A stretch of 64,000 bases of DNA from Flavobacteriia bacterium 40-80 (GTDB lineage: Bacteria > Bacteroidota > Bacteroidia > Flavobacteriales_D > Crocinitomicaceae). The DNA lies in assembly GCA_001899145.1 (NCBI GenBank), contig MKVF01000016.1:1-64000 (forward strand), given 5' to 3'. Under the pieces are notes generated by a model, which was not told the DNA's origin, ran no database searches, and saw only the letters and a program-made list of their open reading frames with translations. Positions within the stretch are counted from its first letter, which is position 1; each line of letters opens with the position of its first letter. The position numbers and the translations under genes were made by a program. Shown piece after piece: positions 46,572 through 55,610 of this stretch.

Positions 46572-47792
46572 ATGGTGACAGATCCGGAATTGTTAAAGAG
46601 CTTGTTTAAAGAAGGCTCTTTATTGCCTCAGGAAGAAATGCTGGAGGTAAAGCGAAGAAAGGGCTCTTTGTATATCGGAATTCCTAAAGAAATCTCATTT
46701 CAGGAAAAGCGTGTTGCCCTTGTTCCGGAGGCCGTTTCCTTATTGGTAGCAAATGGACATCATGTAAAAGTAGAATCTAAAAGTGGGGAATTGTCCAACT
46801 TTTCGGATAACGAATATTCGGAAGCAGGTGCGGAAATATGCCATGATCCGAGAGAAATTTTTCAGTGTGATATTATCTTGAAAGTAGCACCTCCTTCAGA
46901 AGAAGAGGTGGAAATGCTGAAAGGGAATCAGACCTTGATTTCCGCATTGCAGCTTTCAATTCAGCCAAAACAGATCCTTCAGAAGCTGATGCAGAAGAAG
47001 ATTACGGCTATTGCCTGGGATTATATTCAGGATGATGATGGGATTTTTCCGGTTGTGAGAACAATGGGAGAAATTGCCGGAACGACTTCTATGCTGATCG
47101 CCGGGGAATTGCTGTCTTCCTACAGCAACGGAAAAGGAATCATGTTGGGAGGTGTCGCCGGTGTTCAGCCAACGGAAGTGGTGGTTATCGGTGCAGGAAC
47201 CGTAGCTGAATTTGCCATTCGTGCAGCCTTAGGTCTAGGAGCATCCGTAAAAGTTTTTGACAGCTCCTTATCCCGTTTAAGAAGATTGCAGAATCATATA
47301 GGAACGCGTATTTTTACATCTGTCCTACAGCCCAAAGTACTGGCTAAATCGATCAAAAGAGCGGATGTCGTTATCGGAGCGGTACGCGCTTCACTTGGAA
47401 GAACACCGTGTATTGTTACAGAGGCAATGGTGCAGGAAATGAAGCCGGGATCAGTTATTGTAGATGTGAGCATTGATCAGGGAGGCTGTTTCGAAACGTC
47501 TCAGATAACCAACCACAATCAGCCGACTTTTGTAAAACACGGGGTGATCCATTACTGCGTTCCGAATATTGCTTCCAGAGTTTCAAGAACCGCTTCCTTT
47601 GCCTTGTCTAATATTTTTTCGCCACTGTTGCTGGACATGGGAGAAAACGGAGGCTGTGCAGGTCTGATCAAAAATGATCCGGGATTTAGAAGTGGTGTCT
47701 ATATTTACAAAGGAACCTTAACCAGCGAAATATTGGGAACCATATTTAATCTCAAATATAAAGACATAGAATTACTCATCTTAGGAATGTAA
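46572..47792 (+). CDS. Alanine dehydrogenase/PntA-like NAD-dependent dehydrogenase
   Basis: The 406-aa protein has the AlaDH_PNT domains: IGIPKEISFQEKRVALVPEAV, MGEIAGTTSMLIAGELLSS, the NAD-binding VVVIGAGTVAEFAIRAALGLG and SVIVDVSIDQGGCFETS, which keeps the aspartate matching D270 of alanine dehydrogenase. The histidine of the usual YLHLA motif (H96) is not seen; the same place reads ALQLS. Because of this, true alanine dehydrogenase activity is uncertain; the family annotation is firm but the substrate is not. Ten bases separate it from the ABC transporter genes. Confidence 0.85.
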   Translation: MVTDPELLKSLFKEGSLLPQEEMLEVKRRKGSLYIGIPKEISFQEKRVALVPEAVSLLVANGHHVKVESKSGELSNFSDNEYSEAGAEICHDPREIFQCDIILKVAPPSEEEVEMLKGNQTLISALQLSIQPKQILQKLMQKKITAIAWDYIQDDDGIFPVVRTMGEIAGTTSMLIAGELLSSYSNGKGIMLGGVAGVQPTEVVVIGAGTVAEFAIRAALGLGASVKVFDSSLSRLRRLQNHIGTRIFTSVLQPKVLAKSIKRADVVIGAVRASLGRTPCIVTEAMVQEMKPGSVIVDVSIDQGGCFETSQITNHNQPTFVKHGVIHYCVPNIASRVSRTASFALSNIFSPLLLDMGENGGCAGLIKNDPGFRSGVYIYKGTLTSEILGTIFNLKYKDIELLILGM

Positions 47793-47801
47793 TTAATTAA
47801 C

Positions 47802-48569
47802 ATGATTGAAGTACAACACCTGTCAAAACGTTTTGAGCTGACAAGACAACAGCGTAAAGAGCTTTCCACAACAGAAAAGTTCGCTGTTGCGGTAGAAGAC
47901 GTTTCATTTACCTGTCATCCGGGCAGGATCTTTTCATTATTAGGCCCGAACGGAGCTGGTAAAACGACCATCCTGCGCATGATCGCAACGATTTACAAAC
48001 CCACTTCCGGTTCAATATATGTAAATGGAATTAATGTAGAAGAGCAGCCGAATGAAGCCAGAAAAACCATTGGCTTTCTGACAGGATCAACGGGAATGTA
48101 TGGCCGTCTGACCCCAAATGAGCTGATAAAATATTTTGCGGATTTGTACGGTATGGAAAATTCTGCGTTTGAAGCCAGAAAAAAATACCTGTTTGACCTG
48201 CTACAGATTCACGATTTTGCAAATAAGCGTATTAGCAAGCTAAGCACAGGAATGAAACAACGTGTCTCTATCTGCAGGACCATGATTCACAATCCCGATG
48301 TAGTAATCTTTGATGAGCCGACCAGTGGGCTGGATGTAATTTCGGCAGATAGTATCATTCAGCTGATAAGAGATTGTAAAGCGCAGGGAAAAACGGTCAT
48401 CTTTTCCAGCCATATTATGAGCGAGGTGGAGCTGCTGTGCGATGATCTGGCAATTATTGCTAAAGGGAAACTTATTTTTAACGACACATTTGAAAGTTTC
48501 AGGGCTCAGATGACAACGACCAACATTACAGAAGAATTTATTGCAAAAGTTCAAAACGCAACAGTATGA
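47802..48569 (+). CDS. natA: ABC transporter ATP-binding protein, NatA-like
   Basis: The 255-aa ATPase has Walker A GPNGAGKTT, the signature LSTGMKQR, Walker B VVIFDEPTSGLD and the switch histidine in FSSHIMSEVE. It is closest in layout to NatA of the Na+-exporting NatAB system. It overlaps the permease gene by 4 bases. The transported substrate is not certain. Confidence 0.88.
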   Translation: MIEVQHLSKRFELTRQQRKELSTTEKFAVAVEDVSFTCHPGRIFSLLGPNGAGKTTILRMIATIYKPTSGSIYVNGINVEEQPNEARKTIGFLTGSTGMYGRLTPNELIKYFADLYGMENSAFEARKKYLFDLLQIHDFANKRISKLSTGMKQRVSICRTMIHNPDVVIFDEPTSGLDVISADSIIQLIRDCKAQGKTVIFSSHIMSEVELLCDDLAIIAKGKLIFNDTFESFRAQMTTTNITEEFIAKVQNATV

Positions 48570-49759
48570 TTTTTACTATTTTCAAAAAAGAACTAAGAGA
48601 AACACTTCGCGACCGTAAGACAATTATGTCTATGATCATTATTCCGATGCTGTTATTTCCGGTGATATTTTCGGTAGTGTTCAAGGTACAGAAGTCCATT
48701 GAAGAGTCCATGAGCAGTAAAGTGCTGAACATCGGAGTGATCGGAGGCGCTGAATCAGAAGAATATATCGCTCAGCTACAAAACCTGCCGAAAGCCTTTG
48801 GAGAGCGTAAGATCATCCGTTTGGCCGATTCGACACTGCTGAAACAATATATTAAAGAAGACAGCATTCAGTTCGGAATGATTTTTCCCGCAGATCTGGC
48901 ACTGACAGAACAGGCGAAAAAAACAGCAGTGATTCCCATCTATTACAAAGCGTCCGAGCTGGGAATTTCTGATAAAGCTGCAATGCTGAATGATGTTGTT
49001 TTTAAAACCACTCAGCAAAAACGTTTTCAGGAAGCCGGAGTAGAGGAACAGACATTCACGCCGTATCGTTATGAATATGTCAATATTTCCAGTGATCAGG
49101 AAACGCTGGGAAAACTGGTAGGAGGATTTCTTCCTTATATTTTTATCGTTTTCGGTTTTGTAGGATGTATGTATCCGTGCATTGACCTGTTTACAGGAGA
49201 AAAAGAACGCGGAACCTTTGAAACGCTGCTGACAACTCCTGTAACGAGATGGCAGATCATGCTTGGAAAAATGAGCGTTGTAGTGCTATCCGGATTTTTA
49301 GCGGCCTGCTTTACGCTTGTCGGTATTTTTCTTTCGCTGAATGTATTTCATGTAGTGGAAGAGCCGCGTATCATTGAAGCCATTCATGAAATGTTTAATT
49401 TCGAATCCGTTGTAATGTTGCTCCTGCTGTTATTGCCGCTGATAATTTTATTTGCGGGCGTTATGGTTCCGATCGCAACGAATGCGAAGACATTTAAAGA
49501 AGCACAAAGTATCATCACACCTTTGAACATGCTGTTTATCATGATTGCCGTGATAGGTATGATTCCCGGGATTTCACTGAATTTGCTGACTTCTTGTATC
49601 CCTGTAGTGAATGTGGTTCTGGGAATGAAATCGTTGCTTTCCGGTTACCTGGAATGGCACTTGCTGGCAATAACATTTGTAGTGATGGTAGTTATAGCTG
49701 CAATTTCAGTTGCTATTTCCTACCGGAAATTTGATGACGAGCGAAATATCGTACTATAG
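48566..49759 (+). CDS. natB: ABC-2 type permease, NatB-like
   Basis: The 397-aa membrane protein has a first membrane segment at about residues 22-41, a large extracytoplasmic domain (about 50-185) and five C-terminal segments, the ABC-2/NatB layout. Characteristic stretch: EKERGTFETLLTTPVTRWQI. Na+ export is the role of NatAB in Bacillus; this is a guess by similarity. No gene follows closely; dinB is convergent. Confidence 0.86.
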   Translation: MIFTIFKKELRETLRDRKTIMSMIIIPMLLFPVIFSVVFKVQKSIEESMSSKVLNIGVIGGAESEEYIAQLQNLPKAFGERKIIRLADSTLLKQYIKEDSIQFGMIFPADLALTEQAKKTAVIPIYYKASELGISDKAAMLNDVVFKTTQQKRFQEAGVEEQTFTPYRYEYVNISSDQETLGKLVGGFLPYIFIVFGFVGCMYPCIDLFTGEKERGTFETLLTTPVTRWQIMLGKMSVVVLSGFLAACFTLVGIFLSLNVFHVVEEPRIIEAIHEMFNFESVVMLLLLLLPLIILFAGVMVPIATNAKTFKEAQSIITPLNMLFIMIAVIGMIPGISLNLLTSCIPVVNVVLGMKSLLSGYLEWHLLAITFVVMVVIAAISVAISYRKFDDERNIVL

Positions 49760-49824
49760 CAGATCAATATAGTCTTGATTCTCTTTTGTAAAGATATGAA
49801 AAGGGGATTTGAAGTATTTTCACA

Positions 49825-50895
49825 CTAAAATTTCAAAGTCAGCTGTGTAGGCTTAGGCTGCTCTTCGTCTATAAAATTGGCTAATTGCAAACCGATTAAG
49901 CGAACTGGTTTCACAAGCGGAAATATCTGATTGATCAACGGGAGAACAGCTTCTTCGATGTGTTCCTTATGATGAAAACCCTCCTGATCGGTAAAAGAAC
50001 GGGAGATAACTTTGAAATCATTGTATTTGACTTTGAGCTGGAGGGTTTTGGCAATCCTTTCGACGCGCTGGTAACGTTTCCACAAGCCTTCAGTGATCTC
50101 GTTTGTTTCTTTAAGAAAATTATTATAGTCAAAAATATCCTTCATGAATGTATTCTCAACCGCGACACTTTTTCGTTCATGATAAGGTTCAACCGACCTG
50201 TTATCAATGCCCCGGCAGACATTGTAAAAAAAGAACCCTGATTTTCCGAAAAGATCGGTAAGAAACTCTAATGATAGCGCTTTTAAGTCATTACCGTTCA
50301 GCACTCCGATTTCTTTGAATTTTTCAGCAGTCACTTTTCCGACACCATGGAAGCGCTCAATGGGAAGTGATGCTAAAAAAAGCTCAGCATCTTTCGGACG
50401 GATAACAAACAAACCGTTCGGCTTATCCTGATCAGAAGCTGTTTTGGCAAGAAACTTATTATATGAAATACCCGCGGAAGCGACCAGCTGCAATTCGTTA
50501 CGAATATCATTTTTTATGGATTGAGCGATAAAGGTTGCCGAAGGAATGTCCATTTTATTGTAAGTAACGTCCAGAAAGGCTTCATCCAGCGATAACGGTT
50601 CGATGAGGTCGGTATAGCGTTTGAAAATCTGGTGAATTTGAGTGGAAATCTCTTTGTAGCGCTGGAACCTTGGCCTTACAAAGATCAAATCAGGGCATTT
50701 TTTTGCTGCCATTTTGGAGCTCATAGCCGATTTTACTCCGAATTTTCGCGCTTCGTAGCTTGCTGCGGCAATAACACCTCGTTCTTCAGACCCTCCAACA
50801 GCGACAGGCTTTCCTTTTAATTCGGGAAAATCCAGCTGTTCAACGGAAGCATAAAAGGCATCCATATCGATGTGAATGATTTTACGGGACTGCAT
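49825..50895 (-). CDS. dinB: DNA polymerase IV (Y-family)
   Basis: The 356-aa translesion polymerase has the palm motifs IHIDMDAFYASVEQ (D10 metal ligand) and SLDEAFLDVT (about 103-112, catalytic D and E), the YEARKFGVKSAM finger region and the HhH thumb motif HGVGKVTAEKFKEIG. The little-finger domain follows to the end (LQLANFIDEEQPKPTQLTLKF). It lacks a recognisable C-terminal clamp-binding QL..LF peptide except possibly the last residues QLTLKF. It is convergent with natB. Confidence 0.95.
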   Translation of the reverse strand: MQSRKIIHIDMDAFYASVEQLDFPELKGKPVAVGGSEERGVIAAASYEARKFGVKSAMSSKMAAKKCPDLIFVRPRFQRYKEISTQIHQIFKRYTDLIEPLSLDEAFLDVTYNKMDIPSATFIAQSIKNDIRNELQLVASAGISYNKFLAKTASDQDKPNGLFVIRPKDAELFLASLPIERFHGVGKVTAEKFKEIGVLNGNDLKALSLEFLTDLFGKSGFFFYNVCRGIDNRSVEPYHERKSVAVENTFMKDIFDYNNFLKETNEITEGLWKRYQRVERIAKTLQLKVKYNDFKVISRSFTDQEGFHHKEHIEEAVLPLINQIFPLVKPVRLIGLQLANFIDEEQPKPTQLTLKF

Positions 50896-50974
50896 GGAGA
50901 TTATATCTTTAGAAAAATAAAGAACACGTAATTTATTATTTATTTAACAGCAGTTTTGTTGTCCGATTAAGCAA

Positions 50975-51157
50975 TTAAGGTTTGCTATTGGAAGATATAT
51001 CCGGTTCTCCTGGTTTGATTTTTACAATCTTGTTATTACGTATTACAACAAGATCACTCTTTTTTATTTTCTTGAATTCAATAAGTTTTTCGTAAACTTT
51101 TTCAAGTCCTTTTAGAATCCTGTTTTTTTCTTCTATTTGAATTTCACTAGTTGTCAT
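50975..51157 (-). CDS. Small helical protein paired with zeta-like kinase
   Basis: The 60-aa product has a charged helix (IEEKNRILKGLEKVYEKLIEF) and a basic patch with strands (KKSDLVVIRNNKIVKIKPG). No family recognised. Its start overlaps the end of the zeta-like gene by 11 bases, so the two are translationally coupled. It may be an antitoxin, but it has no similarity that I can see to epsilon or PezA, and here it follows the toxin rather than precedes it. Confidence 0.6.
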   Translation of the reverse strand: MTTSEIQIEEKNRILKGLEKVYEKLIEFKKIKKSDLVVIRNNKIVKIKPGEPDISSNSKP

Positions 51158-51728
51158 AGTAACTTTTTAAAAGTTTAAATTTTTCCTGATTCACAATATT
51201 TAATATACCGTCAATTTGTTTATGAGCTAAAAGTTCGTGTTTTCCTTCGGAATTATCAAATATCAAAGCCCCGTCAACTATTGGAAGATAAATGTCAAAT
51301 AGGTTCTTAATTCCTTTGATATATCTTCTTTCGATGATTTCAGGTTCAATATTATGTCCACCTTCAAAGACTCTTATTTTTACACGTTCTTTCGCTAAAT
51401 CAGTGTTTTGAAGCCAAAAGAATAATAATGTTATCCGGTATCCTTTCTCTTTTGCTTCAGCTAATTTGTTTTTGTAGCTTCTGGTTGACAATGTGGTTTC
51501 AAAAGCAAAATTTTTGTTTTCGGAAAGTAGGTCATTAATTCTGTTCAACATTATTCGCCCAGCTTCAAACGAAACTTTTTCTGGTTGAAAAGGGGATAAC
51601 CCTTTCGCAATTTCGTCAGCATTGACAAATTCTTTACAATCCAAAATCTCAGGTAAAATAGTAAATGATGCAGTAGTTTTTCCTGCTCCGTTACAACCCG
51701 CGATTATGTAAAGTTTTCTGTCATTCAT
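51147..51728 (-). CDS. Zeta-toxin-like P-loop kinase
   Basis: The 193-aa protein has Walker A GCNGAGKTT (residues 11-19), a NADEIAKGL substrate-binding acidic pair, FAFETTLSTRSYKN typical of zeta toxins, and a lid region RRYIKGIKNLFDIYLPIVD. Zeta toxins phosphorylate UDP-N-acetylglucosamine and poison wall synthesis; the family also includes small-molecule kinases with unknown substrates, so toxicity is unproven. It is led by its own -7 element and followed by the 60-aa gene. Confidence 0.85.
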   Translation of the reverse strand: MNDRKLYIIAGCNGAGKTTASFTILPEILDCKEFVNADEIAKGLSPFQPEKVSFEAGRIMLNRINDLLSENKNFAFETTLSTRSYKNKLAEAKEKGYRITLLFFWLQNTDLAKERVKIRVFEGGHNIEPEIIERRYIKGIKNLFDIYLPIVDGALIFDNSEGKHELLAHKQIDGILNIVNQEKFKLLKSYYDN

Positions 51729-51733
51729 AATAG

Positions 51734-51741
51734 CAAATTTA
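51734..51741 (-). promoter_or_regulatory. -7 element of the zeta-like gene pair
   Basis: The minus strand reads TAAATTTG followed by C, a perfect match to TAnnTTTG, 5 bases before the ATG. The predicted mRNA would be nearly leaderless. No -33 box is clear. Confidence 0.55.
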
Positions 51742-51883
51742 CAAATTAATTTTATTGATTTTTGCTTCTAATCAAAAGTTGCGAGAAGAGAAAAACTGAA
51801 TATTCTAATCATTAAAAGATCGATACTGCTACTGATTTACAGATTATGGTTTTTAAATTGATTCCAGATTGATCCTGTAGATA

Positions 51884-52156
51884 TTATCTTACCATCCAAT
51901 AAACTAACCAGGAGAGCAAAATAAATAACAATGAATGCATCCACTGATTCACTGAGTTCCATTGTGTGTATGTTGAATGCTGCTCCGAAAGGACATCTTC
52001 AAAAGCTTCTACGATCTGACCTGCTTTCCGGGAAGTAATACTGGTTTTTTGTACTAAAAAATCGATGGCCTCCTGCTTTTGCTGAAGCTGGAGGTAAAAT
52101 AAGAGCTCGCTCAGATTTACAACGATACCGTTTATTTCGACTTTTTGACTTTTCAT
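51884..52156 (-). CDS. Small protein with C-terminal membrane segment
   Basis: The 90-aa product has a soluble helical part (residues 1-65, with LFYLQLQQKQEAIDFLVQK) and a hydrophobic C-terminal segment (LLFILLSWLVYWMV) close to the end, as in tail-anchored proteins. No family recognised. A near-match -7 (TATATTCG) lies about 30 bases upstream. Confidence 0.6.
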   Translation of the reverse strand: MKSQKVEINGIVVNLSELLFYLQLQQKQEAIDFLVQKTSITSRKAGQIVEAFEDVLSEQHSTYTQWNSVNQWMHSLLFILLSWLVYWMVR

Positions 52157-52242
52157 ATAAATGAATCTGGTTAAATCAGTTAAAGCGAATATACGGAATG
52201 AAATTATTAAGTTGTGTTAAAGGAACTGTTAAGATATCAACA

Positions 52243-52270
52243 AAAAAGAGCCGTCCTGAAGGACAGCTCT
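52243..52270 (-). terminator. Intrinsic terminator after the lipoprotein gene
   Basis: On the minus strand AGAGC-GTCC/GGAC-GCTCT with one bulge pair and loop TTCA, followed by TTTTTTG. It is about 25 bases past the lipoprotein stop codon. Confidence 0.82.
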
Positions 52271-52295
52271 CATAAAAGATCAGAATATTAAAAGT

Positions 52296-53219
52296 TTATT
52301 CCACGACAGGAGCCATTCCTCTAACTCCCATATCTACAGTATATTCTCCTTTTAAAGGATCGAATTTCCCGTTGCCGTTAAGATCTTTCCATTCGAAGCT
52401 GTTGTTTGTTGAAATTTTTACTTTCACTTTAATATCTTTCGTTTCACTTCCCGTGATTACAAGCGCATTATTCTGGAATTCACCGGTTACCAGGCACGAG
52501 CCGGCCGGGATCGGTGAACTGTCATGAAGCGGGTTCACAACAGTGATGGCTCCTGCCGGAACTTGCCCGTTCGTTACATAATTGTAAGGATTGCCATAAA
52601 TGTTCATTGTAGATTCAAATGCCCAGTAACCTTGCTTTTTATTCGCATAGATCTGCTCTGCCTGTGTTTTGATCTTATAGTTGGTGATATAGTTATTGAA
52701 CCCTATAAAGCTCGCAAGTGTTCCTGTGAAATCACCGTTTACAGGGTAATCTACGCCATTATAAGTGTATGTTGTGTCCACTCGGTAGGTGATATCATAG
52801 TTCTGATAACCGATAGAAACCCGAAGGTATTTGTAAGTTCCGGGAGTTACATCTTTCAGCGGGATTTCAAAGAAAGTTTCTTTGTTCTTTGTCAATTTTG
52901 CTTTCTGGAAATCAATAGCATTCTGACCGCCGATTGTTGTTTCGTCTGCCTTGTAAATTACTGCTCCGTTTCCAACCTGCGTAAGCGCATGCGGGGTAAG
53001 TTCCACATAATGAGCGCTCATAAAGTTCATTTTTGGATGTTGAGCAGCATTTCCGGCACCGATTTCTACCGGATTGCCAAAGTTGTCCAGGCGTGTCATA
53101 GTGCTGTCGAACTCAAAATACAGAATCAATTTAGGTTCTTCAGAAGGAGTGGGGTCTTTAGGTTTACATGAAACGGCGAGAACAGCTAAAGCTATTAACG
53201 GAAAAAACAGATTTTTCAT
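52296..53219 (-). CDS. Lipoprotein of unknown function
   Basis: The 307-aa product has a lipoprotein signal peptide with the lipobox LAVSC (C18). The mature part is beta-rich and contains an EF-hand-like DLNGNGKFDPLKGE sequence near residue 285, also typical of Ca-binding thrombospondin-type loops. It resembles Bacteroidota lipoproteins of DUF/MbnP type (MNFMSAHYVELTPHA and EFQNNALVITG), but no firm family is given. It has its own promoter and terminator. Confidence 0.75.
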   Translation of the reverse strand: MKNLFFPLIALAVLAVSCKPKDPTPSEEPKLILYFEFDSTMTRLDNFGNPVEIGAGNAAQHPKMNFMSAHYVELTPHALTQVGNGAVIYKADETTIGGQNAIDFQKAKLTKNKETFFEIPLKDVTPGTYKYLRVSIGYQNYDITYRVDTTYTYNGVDYPVNGDFTGTLASFIGFNNYITNYKIKTQAEQIYANKKQGYWAFESTMNIYGNPYNYVTNGQVPAGAITVVNPLHDSSPIPAGSCLVTGEFQNNALVITGSETKDIKVKVKISTNNSFEWKDLNGNGKFDPLKGEYTVDMGVRGMAPVVE

Positions 53220-53238
53220 AGTTTTGAATTTAGAGTAG

Positions 53239-53246
53239 CAAATGTA
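53239..53246 (-). promoter_or_regulatory. -7 element of the lipoprotein gene
   Basis: The minus strand reads TACATTTG followed by C, matching TAnnTTTG, 19 bases before the ATG. No clear TTG at the -33 position. Confidence 0.55.
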
Positions 53247-53287
53247 AAAAAATAATGGATAGAAAACGGGAAAGAAATAACATTCTT

Positions 53288-54448
53288 TTAGTGATTTTCA
53301 ATCAGTTCTGCCAATGATCTGTTGATACTTTCCCAGGAATAATTCTTCCTGATAAAAGCTTTGGCATTTTCCCGGATTTGCAGATACAGGGCATCATCAC
53401 TGAGCAGTCGCTGTATGGAAGATCGAAATTCCGCTTCAGAATCGGCGATTATGATCTCTTCATTGGCTTTTGCTCCCAAAGCATTATTTACAAGCTGCGT
53501 GGTGATGCAGGGAATTCCCTGAGCCATTGCTTCTAACAATTTGTTCTGCAGGCCAGTTCCGATGAACATCGGAGCGACAAATAATTTCCCGCTGCTGTAA
53601 ACGGTCCGGATATCTTCGACAAACCCGGTAACCATAAAATTATTTTCATCCAGCTTTAAAATTTGTTTTGCCGGATTTGCTCCTGAAACCCGGATCTTTA
53701 ATTCAGGAAAAGCTCTGTGAATTTTATAATATAAATATTCTGCCGCCTGTATGTTCGGAGCGTACCCTAAATTTCCGACAAAAACCAGATCATGGGTTTT
53801 AGGAATCGAAAGTGTTTCGAAAAAAGATGCTGAAATTCCGTTAGGGACGACTTGTATTTTTTTGTAATCAGGATGAAAAATATAGTTTTTATCCTGATTT
53901 GTAATGATCAGCTGATGTTCAAAATAATCGAAAATAGTGCGCTCATAATTTTTTAACCTCCTGCTTTCTGATAAAAACAAAAACTTATAGAGCTGTTTCC
54001 CGGAATCGTAACGGCGTTCCATCCCTTTTGAAAGCGCATCCATGTAGTCTATCGTTTTGGGGCAGTTGTGATAATTCTTTACATATTCACTCGTTCTGAT
54101 CAGCTGTGAAAAAATATGATCCGGCCGGATTTCCTCCAGCAGCAGCTGAATTTTACGGTGAATGGATTTCTGGAAAAAATAAGCGACCTGGAATGGTTTG
54201 GAACTGAATATATTCAATAATAGAGCGATATAAATTTTCCATTTCTTTAATCTGAAAATATGAATATCCCGACAGAACTTTTTTAATTCGTCAAGCGCTT
54301 CTTCAGGTACATCTTCATCGCTGGTACAAAACAGGTAAATGTCGAAATTTCTGCTAAGGTCTCTGATCTGGTAGTACGCTCTGAGCTTATCTCCTTTCGT
54401 TAAAGGAAAAGGAAAACGGGAAGTAACATATATCAGTTTTTTACTCAT
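53288..54448 (-). CDS. Family 4 glycosyltransferase
   Basis: The 386-aa protein has the GT-B fold of GT4: N-terminal SRFPFPLTKGDKLRAYYQIRDL, a linker with VPNGI, the domain start DLVFVGNLGYAPNIQAAEYL and the donor-site motif GTGLQNKLLEAMAQGIPCI (the E(X7)E-like pattern). It is reminiscent of the sugar transferases of exopolysaccharide and O-antigen loci. It overlaps the upstream GT4 gene by 8 bases and ends the operon. Confidence 0.88.
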   Translation of the reverse strand: MSKKLIYVTSRFPFPLTKGDKLRAYYQIRDLSRNFDIYLFCTSDEDVPEEALDELKKFCRDIHIFRLKKWKIYIALLLNIFSSKPFQVAYFFQKSIHRKIQLLLEEIRPDHIFSQLIRTSEYVKNYHNCPKTIDYMDALSKGMERRYDSGKQLYKFLFLSESRRLKNYERTIFDYFEHQLIITNQDKNYIFHPDYKKIQVVPNGISASFFETLSIPKTHDLVFVGNLGYAPNIQAAEYLYYKIHRAFPELKIRVSGANPAKQILKLDENNFMVTGFVEDIRTVYSSGKLFVAPMFIGTGLQNKLLEAMAQGIPCITTQLVNNALGAKANEEIIIADSEAEFRSSIQRLLSDDALYLQIRENAKAFIRKNYSWESINRSLAELIENH

Positions 54449-55610
54449 TTACAAAAGTATTGAGTTTAGCTGTTAATGTTTCTTGTCCGAAGTATTGTAG
54501 CAAGGTATCCTGCTGTTTGCTGACCTCTTCCTTTAATTGTCGGTTCGTAAGAATATTGTCAATATGCTGTAAATAATCTTCCGTTGTTTTTGCAATGCGA
54601 TTATTGGGCAGAAAGTCAAGCCCTTCAAACGCAATTTCGGAACCAATGACTATTTTTCCTTTACAGATAGCTTCCACTATTTTTATTTTCAATCCGGAGC
54701 CGCTTGTCAGAGGAGCCAGAAACAGGTTGATCCTGTCAAATAACTCTCTGGTATTTTTCAGTGTTCCCAGATTTATAACCGCGGAATGTTCGGGATGGAT
54801 GTTTTCCGTCTTGTAGCCGCTGATGAACAGTTGCGCATTTTCATGTTTCTCAAAGATGGCAGGGAAAATAACTTTATTCAGGTTTTGTATAGCATCAAAA
54901 TTGGGCTGCCAGTTTGCAGAACCAATAAAACCGATATTAATTGCGGAGAGATCGAAATTTCCGGGAGTGAGAAGCTCTTCTTTTTTAATAGCTAAAGGGA
55001 TCGTTATCTGAGGAATATTGGGTAAAAGCAGCCTGAAAATTTCGTGGTCATCATTTGAAATATGAATCAGCCCATCGACTTTGTTCAGGTTTTCCAGCTC
55101 GTAAGCACGGAGCTTTTTGCTCAGCCGGGAGAATACTATTTTTTTTAAAGGATTATTCGAGACTTCGCTTTTGGATTCCCAGATCCGGTGCTCTGCATTA
55201 TGTGTGCGGACGATTATCTTTTTTGCTCCCGAAAGAGCTTCCATATAGGGCAGAAGGTAGATGCTTTCGAGAAACACGTAATCGTAACTTTTGGCGACAG
55301 ACAAAAGATAGTTATTCATTTCCTCCGAATAAAAGCGATCTGTCTGGTAATTGTTTTCTGTCAGTAGTGACTGAATGAGCTTAAAAGGATTTACTGCCGT
55401 ATTAATTTCGAAATGCCTGAGTAATTGTACGTTTTTGGAAAGCTCCGCAGCATAATTGTTTTCCTGAAAGGGATGTTTTGGTGTTGAAATACAGATATGA
55501 TCCACTGCTCCGAACTGAATTTCCAGTAATTTCAGGAAATTATCAATCGCGACACAGCCACCATCGACTTTCGGATAAACAGGTTTTAAGCTGATATGAA
55601 GTACTTTCAT
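54441..55610 (-). CDS. Family 4 glycosyltransferase
   Basis: The 389-aa GT-B protein has the N-terminal glycine-rich motif (VDGGCVAIDNFLKLLEI), NIGFIGSANWQPNFDAIQNL and the donor-site pattern GSGLKIKIVEAICKGKIVIGSEIAFEG. It overlaps lptF-type permease upstream by 4 bases and the second GT4 gene downstream by 8, so all three are coupled. It shows no signal peptide or transmembrane anchor and should act at the cytoplasmic face. Confidence 0.88.
   Translation of the reverse strand: MKVLHISLKPVYPKVDGGCVAIDNFLKLLEIQFGAVDHICISTPKHPFQENNYAAELSKNVQLLRHFEINTAVNPFKLIQSLLTENNYQTDRFYSEEMNNYLLSVAKSYDYVFLESIYLLPYMEALSGAKKIIVRTHNAEHRIWESKSEVSNNPLKKIVFSRLSKKLRAYELENLNKVDGLIHISNDDHEIFRLLLPNIPQITIPLAIKKEELLTPGNFDLSAINIGFIGSANWQPNFDAIQNLNKVIFPAIFEKHENAQLFISGYKTENIHPEHSAVINLGTLKNTRELFDRINLFLAPLTSGSGLKIKIVEAICKGKIVIGSEIAFEGLDFLPNNRIAKTTEDYLQHIDNILTNRQLKEEVSKQQDTLLQYFGQETLTAKLNTFVNE

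Noticed and set aside
51147-51728. Classical epsilon-zeta addiction module
   Set aside because: No epsilon or PezA-like gene is adjacent and there are no plasmid-type genes nearby; only the kinase resemblance is kept.
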